This document shows positions 31,088-39,750 of a stretch of 64,000 bases of DNA, piece by piece. The notes under the pieces were generated by a model that saw nothing but the letters and a program-made list of their open reading frames with translations, did no database searches and was not told the DNA's origin. The position numbers and the translations under genes are program-made. This DNA comes from Galactobacillus timonensis (GTDB lineage Bacteria > Bacillota_I > Bacilli_A > Erysipelotrichales > Erysipelotrichaceae): assembly GCF_900240265.1 (NCBI RefSeq), contig NZ_LT964739.1, forward strand, positions 1,205,389-1,269,388. Reading direction: 5' to 3'. The first letter of the stretch is position 1, and each line of letters opens with the position of its first letter.

Positions 31088-31975
31088 TTAATCCTTCTTA
31101 TTGCGCGAAATCAGCGCGAGCATCGCAAAGATGCACACGAAGCCGATCAGATCATAGACGGTAAAGGAGGAGCCGAAGATGGCGACGGTGACGATGGCTG
31201 CGGTAGCCGGCTCCGAGAAGCCGTAGAGGATGCCCTTTTCGGGACCGATCAGATGGACGCCGGCCATGTAAAGAGGGAAGGCCATCACGTTGCCGACCAG
31301 GACGACGAAGCAGATACCAAGGATGCCGACAAAGTCCGGTGTATAGCTGTAGGTCCAGATATGGAAGACGATGGCAAAGAAGACGGAGCCCATCAGAAAG
31401 GCCCATCCCTGAAGCATCGTTACGGGGTATTTCTGCAGAAGCTTCTCCGGAACGACGTTGTAGATCATGACGGTAACCGCGCAGCAGACGCCGGTGATCA
31501 GGGCATTGATAGGTACCGCATCACCCTTGGTTCCATGGGTTGTCAGCAGATAGACGCCCGTCAGCGCCAGCACGATGGCACTGATTTCATTGAAGGAGGG
31601 CGGGCGGTGAAAACGGATGCACTCGACAAGGAGAATGAAGATCGGCGAAAGGTCCTGCAGGATCGTTCCGACAGCGGCAGAAGAAAGCTGAATCGTACGG
31701 AAGTACAGATACTGGCACAGGCTGACGCCCAGAAGTCCGTAGACAATCAGCTGGAGGCGGTCATCCTTTCCCTTCCAGACTTCCAGTGTCTGCCGGCGGT
31801 TATGAAGGAAGCTGTACAAAAGGAGAATGATGCCCGCAGCTCCGAGACGAATCGGCACGAGCCAGTGGGCATCCATGCCTTTGACATCAAACAGGTACTG
31901 TCCCATACTCCCGGAAAGACCCCAGCAGACGCCGCCCATCAGCGTCAGAAATGCTCCCTTTACGTTTTTGCTCAT
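31088..31975 (-). CDS. EamA family drug/metabolite transporter
   Basis: A 295-residue protein with ten membrane segments in two EamA repeats. GAFLTLMGGVCWGLSGSMGQYL opens the first, and segments near residues 155-290 form the second, with FSEPATAAIVTVAIFGSSFT typical of the last EamA part. The family exports metabolites; the substrate is unknown. On the minus strand a TATAAT (31988-31983) stands just 7 nt before the ATG with no ribosome site between, which suggests a leaderless transcript. Confidence 0.9.
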   Translation of the reverse strand: MSKNVKGAFLTLMGGVCWGLSGSMGQYLFDVKGMDAHWLVPIRLGAAGIILLLYSFLHNRRQTLEVWKGKDDRLQLIVYGLLGVSLCQYLYFRTIQLSSAAVGTILQDLSPIFILLVECIRFHRPPSFNEISAIVLALTGVYLLTTHGTKGDAVPINALITGVCCAVTVMIYNVVPEKLLQKYPVTMLQGWAFLMGSVFFAIVFHIWTYSYTPDFVGILGICFVVLVGNVMAFPLYMAGVHLIGPEKGILYGFSEPATAAIVTVAIFGSSFTVYDLIGFVCIFAMLALISRNKKD

Positions 31976-32105
31976 GTGGGCAATTATATCCTTCTGTATA
32001 CGAGAATTGCCGTAAATTCTTCGTATACTGATACAGGCGGGCTTTTCTTTTGAAAAAGACAGCCGTGCGCTTTAAAATACTGAGGTTTTAACAGTGGAGG
32101 TTTTC

Positions 32106-35039
32106 ATGCGAGTAGGACTGGATATCGGGTCGACTACGATCAAGTGCGTCGTTCTGGATGATGCGCAGCACATCGTTTATTCCACATATGAACGGCATAT
32201 GAGCCATATTCTTGAAAAAGGAGAAGAGATCCTGTCCCGTATCCTTCGCGACTATATTCCGGATGGCAAGGCTTATCTTGCAATCTCCGGATCGGCAGGC
32301 ATGGGCCTGGCGGAACGCAGCGGCATTCCCTTTGTTCAGGAGGTGTTCGCTACCCGCGTTGCCGCAAAGCGGCTGGCACCGGGCACCGACTGCATCATTG
32401 AGCTGGGCGGCGAAGATGCCAAGATCCTGTTTCTGACCAATGGTGTTGAAGTACGTATGAACGGCTCCTGTGCCGGCGGTACGGGTGCGTTCATCGATCA
32501 GATGGCGACACTGCTGAAGATGGCACCGGATGAGATGGACAAGGCGGCCCTCAAGGCGGAGCGTACCTATACGATCGCTTCACGCTGCGGCGTCTTTGCA
32601 AAGTCAGACGTGCAGCCTTTGATCAATCAGGGTGCCAAGGCCGGTGATATTGCGGCCTCCATTTATCAGGCGGTTGTCAACCAGACAATTGCGGGACTTG
32701 CCCAGGGGCGTCCGATTCAGGGAAACGTTCTGTATCTTGGCGGACCGCTGACCTTCTCGGCATGTCTGCGCAAGTGCTTTGATGATACGCTCCATGTGCA
32801 GGGGAAGTGCCCTGAGAATTCGCTGCTGTATGTAGCAATGGGGGCGGCTTTCTATGCGGACCATGAGGTTGATATCCATGCGGCGATCGATTCTCTGCAT
32901 GCCTACAGTTCGACGGCAACCTACAACTCTCTGCCGCCGCTGTTCAAGAATAAAGAGGAATACTGGGAGTTCCATAACCGCCATGCCAGGGCATCAGTGC
33001 CAACGCGCAAGTGGACGGATGATGTTGGGCCGGTGCATATCGGCATTGACTCGGGATCGACGACCATCAAGATGGTTGTCATCGACAATGACGGCAGGAT
33101 TCTGTACCAGTGGTATCAGCCCAATAACGGCAATCCGATCATTCCGATGCGAGAGACGCTGATGAAGCTTTACCAGCTCCATCCCAATATGCAGGTGGCT
33201 TCCGCGACGACGACAGGCTATGGCGAAGAACTGATGAAACATGCGTTCCACTGCGACTTCGGTCTGGTTGAGACAGTGGCTCACTTTACTGCTGCCCGCA
33301 ACTTCATGCCGGACGTGGACTTCATCATCGATATCGGCGGCCAGGACATGAAGTGCTTCAAGATCGAGGACGGCGCAATTTCGAGCATCTTCCTCAATGA
33401 GGCATGTTCGTCGGGCTGCGGATCGTTCCTGCAGACGTTTGCCAAGGCACTTGGCTATGATGTGCAGGAGTTTGCGCGCATGGGTCTCTATGGGGATCGG
33501 CCGGTGGATCTTGGTTCGCGCTGCACGGTCTTCATGAATTCGCAGGTGAAGCAGGCGCAGAAGGACGGGGCGTCGCTGGAAAACATCAGTGCCGGCCTTT
33601 CGATTTCGGTCGTCAAGAATGCGCTGTACAAGGTCATCCGCTGCGCGAGCCCGGAAGAGCTTGGGCGCAAGATCGTCGTGCAGGGCGGTACGTTCTACAA
33701 TGAGTCGGTTCTGCGCGCGTTCGAGAAGGAGATGGGCGTCAACGTCATCCGTCCCGACATTGCGGGACTGATGGGCGCCTATGGTGCGGCATTATACGGA
33801 AAGAAACATGCGGGTGCCGACGGGCACAGTACGCTGTTGAATCTTGCGGAGCTTGAAGGCTTCCAGCAGGATGTGAAGGCATTTACATGCCAGCTGTGCG
33901 GCAATCACTGCCAGCTGACGATCAATACGTTTGCGGATGGGAAGAAGTTCATCTCGGGTAACCGCTGCGATCGTCCGGTGACCGGCAAGAGCAACGATGA
34001 GTCGCTGAACATGTACGCATGGAAGCAGAAGAAGCTCCATGACTATGCGGCGGATCAGGGCGATGGCAATAGAGGCACGATCGGCATTCCGCTGACGCTG
34101 AACATGTATGAACTTCTGCCGTTCTGGCATGCGTTCTGGAAGACGCTCGGCTTCCGGGTGCTGGTGTCGCCGCCTTCGACGCGCAAGATGTACCAGGATG
34201 GTCAGGGTACGATTCCAAGTGATACGGTGTGCTATCCGGCGAAGCTGACGCACGGGCACATTCACTGGCTGGCTGAGAAGCATCCGGATGCGATCTTCTA
34301 TCCGTGCATGAGCTACAACATGGATGAGCATCTGGGTGACAATCACTATAACTGTCCGGTTGTGGCCTATTATCCGGAGGTTCTGGAGGACAATTGCAGG
34401 GAGCTGGAGGGTGAGACCTTCCTGCGCCCGTTCATTGATCTTTCGCATCCGGATGAGTTCCGCAAACGGTTCCCGGCGTTCATTCATGAGCACTGGCCGA
34501 AGATTGAGGATGAAGAGATCGATGCGGCGATCACGGCAGCGTACCGGGAATACTACAAATATATGGCTGAGACGCGTGCCAAGGGCGATGAAGTAATCGC
34601 CGAAGCAAGAAAACAGGGCCGGCATATTCTGGTACTGTCCGGTCGTCCGTATCATGTGGATCCGGAGGTGAATCACGGCATTGACCGTCTGATTACGAAG
34701 ATGGGTGCGGCTGTCATTACGGAGGACTCCATTTCGGAAAAGACGGGACACATGAAGACGGCGGTCCTGAATCAGTGGAGCTATCATTCGCGGCTGTATG
34801 CGGCGGCGAAGTACTGTACGACGCAGCCGGACATGGATCTGGTGCAGCTGGTTTCGTTCGGATGCGGTCTGGATGCGATTACAACCGATGAGACGAAGGA
34901 GATTCTGCAGGAGGGCGGCAAGCTGTATACGCAGTTGAAGATTGATGAGATCACCAACCTTGGTACGGTAAACATTCGTCTGCGTTCGCTGCTGGCGGCA
35001 TTGGAAGAGCGGAAGGAAGATGCGAGGGAGGAAGCGTAA
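32106..35039 (+). CDS. Acyl-CoA dehydratase activase with DUF2229 (HgdC/YjiL-like)
   Basis: A 977-residue protein. Two ASKHA ATPase modules lie in tandem: MRVGLDIGSTTIKCVVLD with NGSCAGGTGAFIDQM, then IGIDSGSTTIKMVVIDNDG with CSSGCGSFLQTFAKALG. The Cys residues would hold a 4Fe-4S cluster at the dimer face, as in 2-hydroxyglutaryl-CoA dehydratase activator. The last 400 residues are DUF2229, with a Cys pair CQLCGNHC. ATP hydrolysis drives electron transfer to a partner dehydratase-like protein, presumably the next gene. GGAGG lies 5 nt before the ATG at 32106, which rules out the GTG at 32094. Confidence 0.9.
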   Translation: MRVGLDIGSTTIKCVVLDDAQHIVYSTYERHMSHILEKGEEILSRILRDYIPDGKAYLAISGSAGMGLAERSGIPFVQEVFATRVAAKRLAPGTDCIIELGGEDAKILFLTNGVEVRMNGSCAGGTGAFIDQMATLLKMAPDEMDKAALKAERTYTIASRCGVFAKSDVQPLINQGAKAGDIAASIYQAVVNQTIAGLAQGRPIQGNVLYLGGPLTFSACLRKCFDDTLHVQGKCPENSLLYVAMGAAFYADHEVDIHAAIDSLHAYSSTATYNSLPPLFKNKEEYWEFHNRHARASVPTRKWTDDVGPVHIGIDSGSTTIKMVVIDNDGRILYQWYQPNNGNPIIPMRETLMKLYQLHPNMQVASATTTGYGEELMKHAFHCDFGLVETVAHFTAARNFMPDVDFIIDIGGQDMKCFKIEDGAISSIFLNEACSSGCGSFLQTFAKALGYDVQEFARMGLYGDRPVDLGSRCTVFMNSQVKQAQKDGASLENISAGLSISVVKNALYKVIRCASPEELGRKIVVQGGTFYNESVLRAFEKEMGVNVIRPDIAGLMGAYGAALYGKKHAGADGHSTLLNLAELEGFQQDVKAFTCQLCGNHCQLTINTFADGKKFISGNRCDRPVTGKSNDESLNMYAWKQKKLHDYAADQGDGNRGTIGIPLTLNMYELLPFWHAFWKTLGFRVLVSPPSTRKMYQDGQGTIPSDTVCYPAKLTHGHIHWLAEKHPDAIFYPCMSYNMDEHLGDNHYNCPVVAYYPEVLEDNCRELEGETFLRPFIDLSHPDEFRKRFPAFIHEHWPKIEDEEIDAAITAAYREYYKYMAETRAKGDEVIAEARKQGRHILVLSGRPYHVDPEVNHGIDRLITKMGAAVITEDSISEKTGHMKTAVLNQWSYHSRLYAAAKYCTTQPDMDLVQLVSFGCGLDAITTDETKEILQEGGKLYTQLKIDEITNLGTVNIRLRSLLAALEERKEDAREEA

Positions 35040-36329
35040 ATGGAATATCTGACCCCGAATTTTACGAAGGATATGCTCAAGGACTATACGGTTCTTGTGC
35101 CGAATATGTGTCCGGTACAGTTCCGTCTGGTCAAGGCGGCGATGGAGTCGGAAGGCTATCATCGCATTGAACTGATCGGAACGGGCTCCAGCGAGGTGAC
35201 ACAGCTGGGCCTGAAGTATGTGCACAATGATACGTGCTATCCGGCGCTGATCATCATTGGTCAGTTTCTCGATGCGCTGAACTCGGGAAAGTACGACGTT
35301 CATAAGACGGCGCTGCTGATTACCCAGTCGGGCGGCGGCTGCCGGGCGAGCAACTACATCAAGCTTCTGCGCAAGGCGCTGGTCCGGGCGGGCTATGACT
35401 ATGTTCCGGTGGCGAGTGCCAACGTGTCCGGTCTTGAGAAGGGATCCATTCTTCCCTGGACGCCGCGAATGTTGATGAAGATTCTGGCGGCGGTTGAGTA
35501 TGGGGACATGCTGGTGGCAGTGCGCAATCAGGTGCAGGCCTATGAAATTCATAAGGGCGATGCCGATGCGCTGCAACAGAAATGGCTGGAGCAGCTGGAT
35601 CAGGATATCCGCCGCAACAAGCACTACCTGATTCCGAGCTTTGGCCATGTGTTCCACCAGATTGCCAGTTCCTTTGCCGGGATTCCTGTCAAGAAGGAGC
35701 CGAAGGTGAAGGTCGGCGTTGTCGGTGAGATCTATGTCAAGTTCTCTCCGACCGGCAATAACAATCTGCAGAAGATGCTGGAAAATGAGGGCTGTGAAGT
35801 CAACCTGCCGTCGCTGATGGGATATGCGAAGTACTGCATGGCCAACTGGGCGCTGGATACGGAATACTATGGCATTTCCAAGACGATGGGGAAGTGGTGC
35901 AGCTTCGGCCTGAAGTTTGTGGAATCCATTTCGAAGAAGATGGCGAAGGCGCTGAAGCAGTTCGGCTTTTATGCGGAAGGTTCGTTCTATGATCTGATGA
36001 AGAAGCCGGAAGGGATTCTGGGCCTTGGTACGAAGATGGGTGAAGGATGGCTGCTGACCGGAGAAATGTGTGAGCTGATCGAAAACGGTTATGCCAACAT
36101 CGTGTGTGCGCAGCCGTTTGGATGTCTGCCGAACCATATTGCAGGCAAAGGTGCCATCAGCAAGCTTCGTCAGCGTTATCCGGAAGCCAACATTACGCCG
36201 GTGGACTATGATCCCAGTGCAACGATGGTCAACCAGGAGAACCGGATCAAGCTGATGCTGGCAGTGGCGCGTGAGAATCTGCAGAATGCGACGGAAGCGT
36301 CGCGGAAGACAGCAGAGGCTGCGGCCTGA
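35040..36329 (+). CDS. 2-hydroxyacyl-CoA dehydratase-like protein (HgdB/YjiM-type)
   Basis: A 429-residue protein that starts directly after the activase stop. It has Cys residues in NMCPVQFRLVK, NDTCYPALIIIGQ, QSGGGCRASNY and CAQPFGCLPNH, which fit an Fe-S protein of the 2-hydroxyacyl-CoA dehydratase D family. In many Bacillota the activase, DUF2229 and this part are one polypeptide of about 1400 residues; here they are split in two. The exact reaction of these fused or split systems is not known to me. Confidence 0.85.
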   Translation: MEYLTPNFTKDMLKDYTVLVPNMCPVQFRLVKAAMESEGYHRIELIGTGSSEVTQLGLKYVHNDTCYPALIIIGQFLDALNSGKYDVHKTALLITQSGGGCRASNYIKLLRKALVRAGYDYVPVASANVSGLEKGSILPWTPRMLMKILAAVEYGDMLVAVRNQVQAYEIHKGDADALQQKWLEQLDQDIRRNKHYLIPSFGHVFHQIASSFAGIPVKKEPKVKVGVVGEIYVKFSPTGNNNLQKMLENEGCEVNLPSLMGYAKYCMANWALDTEYYGISKTMGKWCSFGLKFVESISKKMAKALKQFGFYAEGSFYDLMKKPEGILGLGTKMGEGWLLTGEMCELIENGYANIVCAQPFGCLPNHIAGKGAISKLRQRYPEANITPVDYDPSATMVNQENRIKLMLAVARENLQNATEASRKTAEAAA

Positions 36330-36357
36330 GCACAGAATATAAAGTCAGCACAACGAC

Positions 36358-36392
36358 AAAACCGGAGACGTGTATAGCGCTCCGGTTTTTTT
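36358..36392 (+). terminator. Terminator after the dehydratase-like gene
   Basis: AAAACCGGAG and CTCCGGTTTT pair in a 10-bp stem that runs into a T tract. Confidence 0.85.
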
Positions 36393-36411
36393 GCGCCGCT
36401 ACAATAATGGC

Positions 36412-37332
36412 ATGGCAACGACACAGAAATTTCTTGATGTTTACAGCGGTGTTTCCAAACTTCCGGCCGGTCATGCGCGGGATGTGATTGTCCCCGGGTG
36501 TATGGTGCTGGAAGGCGGCGCATGGCGTGGCATCTATACGCAGGGCGCGCTTGATTTCTATATGCAGAACGACATCAACATGGCGGCAACCATCGGCGTT
36601 TCGGCCGGCGCGATGAGCGGGCTCAGCTATGTTTCGGGACAGATCGGCCGCAGTGCGCGGATCAATCTTTCCTACCGCCATGATCCGAACTACTACGGTG
36701 TTCCGGCTGTGCTGCAGAATCACGGGATTACGGGCTTCCAGTTTGTGTTTGAAAATGTGAACAGGGAGGATCCGCTGGACAAAGCTGCATTCAATGATCC
36801 GCGCCGCCGCTTCATTGCCCCGGCGACGAATATTGAAACCGGTGAAGCAGAATACTTTGAAAACGGGAAATGCAGCGACATATTTCAGGGGATCCGGGCA
36901 AGCGCAACGGTTCCGTTCCTTTCGGAGCCGGTCGAAATCGACGGGAAGAAATATCTGGATGGCGGCATTGCCTGCAAGATTCCAGTGGAGTGGGCGCTGC
37001 AGGAAGGCTATGAGAAGATCATCGTCATCAAGACGCAGGATTCTTCCTACCGCAAGACGTCGAATATGCCGGAAGGGCTCATCCGCTCCTTCTATCACAG
37101 GTATCCCCGTCTGATGGAGGACATGCTGAGGGAGATGGAGAGCTACAATGCGCTGTGCGATCGGATCGATGCGCTGGCGGAAGAAGGGCGGATCTTTGTT
37201 CTGGCACCTTCAAGGCCGATCCGGATTGACCGCTTTGAAAAGAACATGGAACGCCTGGGAGAACTGTACTGGCGCGGTTATCACGATGCAAGTGCCTCCT
37301 TCACAAAACTGCAGGAGTATCTGAAGAAGTAA
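36412..37332 (+). CDS. Patatin-like phospholipase (YjjU/RssA-type)
   Basis: A 306-residue lipid acyl hydrolase. The oxyanion motif is GGAWRG, the nucleophile motif is GVSAGAM (GxSxG) and the dyad Asp is in DGGIACKIP. Residues after 240 form a charged helical tail. It probably acts on membrane phospholipids in the cytoplasm. TACAAT (36400-36405) lies only 6 nt before the ATG, right after a terminator, with no ribosome site, so the transcript may be leaderless. Confidence 0.9.
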   Translation: MATTQKFLDVYSGVSKLPAGHARDVIVPGCMVLEGGAWRGIYTQGALDFYMQNDINMAATIGVSAGAMSGLSYVSGQIGRSARINLSYRHDPNYYGVPAVLQNHGITGFQFVFENVNREDPLDKAAFNDPRRRFIAPATNIETGEAEYFENGKCSDIFQGIRASATVPFLSEPVEIDGKKYLDGGIACKIPVEWALQEGYEKIIVIKTQDSSYRKTSNMPEGLIRSFYHRYPRLMEDMLREMESYNALCDRIDALAEEGRIFVLAPSRPIRIDRFEKNMERLGELYWRGYHDASASFTKLQEYLKK

Positions 37333-37343
37333 ATGAATATGCC

Positions 37344-37390
37344 GCAGCATTCAGACATAAAGATCGTGCCTGACTGCTGCAGCTTTTTTT
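37344..37390 (+). terminator. Terminator after the patatin gene
   Basis: GCAGCATTCAG and CTGACTGCTGC (one mismatch) form an 11-bp stem, followed by AGC and a T7 run. Confidence 0.8.
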
Positions 37391-37416
37391 GTCCCCCCCC
37401 CTGAATTTCAAAAACA

Positions 37417-37528
37417 GTGAATCTGCGGAAATCAGCCGATTTAAAATATGCAAATCTGCGGAAAAACATCATTTTAAAAACTGCAAATCTGCGGAAAAAT
37501 GGGATTTGAAAACTTGCAAATCTGCATG
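37417..37528 (+). repeat. 33-bp tandem repeat, about 3.4 copies
   Basis: Units start at 37417, 37450, 37483 and 37516, exactly 33 bp apart. Each begins with a version of GCAAATCTGCGGAAA, followed by an AT-rich stretch that varies. In the plus strand they encode an 11-residue repeat of the type CKSAEK-x5. Copies are contiguous, without spacers. They end about 55 bp before a broken AAA_14 ATPase gene. Confidence 0.85.
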
Positions 37529-37583
37529 TGCATATGTAATTGAATGGTGCAGGGGCTTATTCGTACTGTGGGGAGTAATGAAC

Positions 37584-37717
37584 ATGATATTTCAGCGGAA
37601 AATATATGATCGTCTTCTGGAATGGAAGAAAGAGACGGAAAAACCGCCCTGCTTGTGGAAGGCGCGCGGCGTGTAGGCAAGTCGACAATCGTTGAGGAAT
37701 TTGCCAGGAATGAGTAA
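37584..37717 (+). pseudogene. AAA_14/DUF4143-type ATPase, N-terminal remnant with frameshift
   Basis: The start reads MIFQRKIYDRLLEWKKETEK. After a one-base shift near 37645 the sequence continues TALLVEGARRVGKSTIVEEF then ARNE and a stop. The piece VEGARRVGKST is Walker A of AAA_14 ATPases, which normally continue for over 350 residues with a C-terminal DUF4143. Only the first 45 residues remain. GGGGAG precedes the start. The stretch 37718-37781 up to the RluA gene holds nothing else I can name. Confidence 0.75.
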
Positions 37718-37781
37718 AAGATCAGAATCTGATCTGCCTTCCAATATACATGGCTCAATTTATTCGTTAAAAAAGCTTCCG

Positions 37782-38684
37782 TCAGCGGAAGCTCTTCCTG
37801 TCAAAAAAATTGTAGTCGGGATTGGGAATATCAACAGCTTCGCAGGCGGCGTGTGTAATCGGATTTTCCCAGGTGATACGGTCGGCCCATAAGCCCATGT
37901 GTGCAAACTGGCTGCTCGGGATGCCATAGAGCGGATCGTTGACAATCGGATGACGGTTGCCGGAGAGATGGACGCGGATCTGATGGGTGCGCCCTGTTTC
38001 CAGCTGGCAGCGGATCAGTTCATAGCTTCCCTTGCGGGCGATGATCTCTGCCTTCGTTTCGGCATCCTTGCCGGTTTCAGAAAAGCGGTATTTTCCCGCA
38101 ACATGGCGGTCGCGGCCGATTTTCTGCTTATAGGTGAAGTGCTGGCCGACGCGGCTTCTGCCCGCCGTGATGGCGAGATATTCGCGGTGGATCTTTCGCT
38201 CCTCGAGCATGGCATCAAACCAGGGCTGAAAGAACGGAATCTTTACAAATAGAACAAGACCGGTCGTATCCCCGTCGAGGCGGTGAATGAAACGGACCGG
38301 CGACTGGATGCCATGGTCGTTCTGCCATGCGGCAGCCTGGCAGGCAAGACAGTCCGGATCGTTGGGATCGTGGACAATGGTTCCCGGATCCTTATGGGCG
38401 ACATAGACGAAGTCGTCTTCATAAACGACGGTGCAGGGTGTCTCTGCAGGGGTGTAGTCGATCTCCTCCTTCGGCAGAAGAATGGTGACGATGTCCCTTG
38501 CCTTGAGGGGCTGATCTTCATTGTTGACCTTTGCCCGGTTGACGAGGATCTGGCCGTTCTGGATGGCGAGGTAGCGGTTCTTCTTTCCGACATGGAAGTA
38601 GTCGAGGAAGTCGCGGATCGTCTTTCCGTCAAATTCCTGCTGTGTATTGATATCGATGCGGCCGTATTTCAGTTCATACTGCAT
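37782..38684 (-). CDS. RluA family rRNA/tRNA pseudouridine synthase
   Basis: A 300-residue enzyme. An S4-like part is at the N-terminus (GKTIRDFLDYFHVGKKNRYLAIQNGQILVN-type, residues 20-50). The catalytic motif HRLDGDTTG (near residue 135) holds the Asp, and the late motif LETGRTHQIRVHLSGNRHPIVND is typical of RluA/RluD. It isomerises uridines in structured RNA; which one is not readable. AAAGGAG precedes the ATG. It is divergent from the Nudix gene. Confidence 0.92.
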   Translation of the reverse strand: MQYELKYGRIDINTQQEFDGKTIRDFLDYFHVGKKNRYLAIQNGQILVNRAKVNNEDQPLKARDIVTILLPKEEIDYTPAETPCTVVYEDDFVYVAHKDPGTIVHDPNDPDCLACQAAAWQNDHGIQSPVRFIHRLDGDTTGLVLFVKIPFFQPWFDAMLEERKIHREYLAITAGRSRVGQHFTYKQKIGRDRHVAGKYRFSETGKDAETKAEIIARKGSYELIRCQLETGRTHQIRVHLSGNRHPIVNDPLYGIPSSQFAHMGLWADRITWENPITHAACEAVDIPNPDYNFFDRKSFR

Positions 38685-38799
38685 GATCGTTTCTCCTTTG
38701 AAAACTCGTATTTTCCATCGGGCATTTTACTCTTTTGCGGATGAGTATGCCATGAAATACGTATAAACTGATAGAAAGACAGAGGAAAAGGGAATACCA

Positions 38800-39381
38800 A
38801 TGAACCTGAGAGAGACAATTGAAGCCTATCAACCGTATAACGAGCAGGAGGAGCGGGATCGTCAACAGATGCTGTATCTGCTGGATCATGAGAAGGACCT
38901 TCTGTTGAGGAAGAATACGTCCGCCCATTTTTCGGCAAGCGCATGGGTCGTGTCCCACGATCGGGAACATGTGCTTCTGTGCTGGCACAACATTTACCGC
39001 TCATGGTCCTGGCTTGGCGGACATGCGGACGGGGAGGAAGATCTTCTTTCTGTCGCGGTGCGGGAGGTCAGGGAGGAAAGCGGTCTGGTACATGTTGTTC
39101 CGGTTGTTCCGAATGTGTTTTCTCTGGAGACCCTGACGGTCGATGGTCATATCAAAAACGGAGCGTATGTGAGTTCGCATCTGCATCTGAATCTGACATA
39201 TCTGCTGGAGGCGGATATGAAGGAGCCGGTTCATGGCAAGCCTGATGAAAACAGCGGGGTTCGCTGGTTTACGACTGAGGAGGCGCTGGCTGCCTGCAGT
39301 GAGCCGTGGATGGTGGAACGCGTTTACCGGAAGCTTGTTTCGAAAGTGAATGATCTTGAAAGAAATGAAAAACTTTCGTAA
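38800..39381 (+). CDS. Nudix hydrolase
   Basis: A 193-residue protein with a full Nudix box GHADGEEDLLSVAVREVREE followed by SGL, which binds the metal ion for cleaving nucleoside diphosphate-type substrates. An N-terminal helical section of about 45 residues is common in the subgroup that resembles mutT-like or IPP-isomerase-like proteins. The substrate is unknown. The ribosome site is a purine run (AGAGGAAAAGGG) about 6 nt upstream. Confidence 0.9.
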   Translation: MNLRETIEAYQPYNEQEERDRQQMLYLLDHEKDLLLRKNTSAHFSASAWVVSHDREHVLLCWHNIYRSWSWLGGHADGEEDLLSVAVREVREESGLVHVVPVVPNVFSLETLTVDGHIKNGAYVSSHLHLNLTYLLEADMKEPVHGKPDENSGVRWFTTEEALAACSEPWMVERVYRKLVSKVNDLERNEKLS

Positions 39382-39419
39382 ATTTTGGAAATTAATTACC
39401 ATTTCCTGAACTTTTATGA

Positions 39420-39727
39420 TTGCTTTTGAAATAGACCTCGATATACTGATTTCATAAGCGAAGAAGAGAAGAGTAGCTTGCGTCAGGCATTTCGAGAGAG
39501 TTCCAGTCTGGTGAAATGGAACAGTGATGATGTGAGTGAAGATGGTCTTGGAGCTTCAGTGCTGAACGTACAGTAGGCGCTGACGGGAGTTCCCGTTACT
39601 GGACTGGAGTATGATGGTACTCCGTGAGTCAGCTGCAGTGATGCATCTGAGAAACAAGGTGGTAACACGAGATTTCAGTCCCGTCCTTGGTGGAAGATAT
39701 GCTTCCCGGGGGAAGGGACTTTTATTT
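39420..39727 (+). promoter_or_regulatory. T-box leader, probably methionine-specific, upstream of metNIQ
   Basis: TTGCTT (39420) and TATACT (39442) with a 16-bp spacer give a promoter. The leader shows stem-I elements (AGAGAG, GGTGAAA) and a likely specifier region AAGATGGTCTTGGAG with an ATG codon. It then has the T-box sequence AAGGTGGTAACACGA (39656-39670) and a terminator with AGTCCC / GGGACT arms ending in TTTTATTT (39677-39727). Uncharged tRNA-Met would bind and prevent termination. The amino acid is supported by the downstream methionine ABC transporter. Confidence 0.88.
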
Positions 39728-39750
39728 GATTGGAGGAAAGGAGGACAAGC

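Noticed and set aside
33792..36137. A 781-codon open frame on the minus strand
   Set aside because: It lies antisense to the activase and dehydratase-like genes, which have clear motifs and ribosome sites. The composition is Arg/His/Leu-rich and no domain is visible; it is a by-product of codon bias.
37417..37528. CRISPR array
   Set aside because: The 33-bp units are contiguous with no unique spacers between identical repeats, and there are no cas genes.
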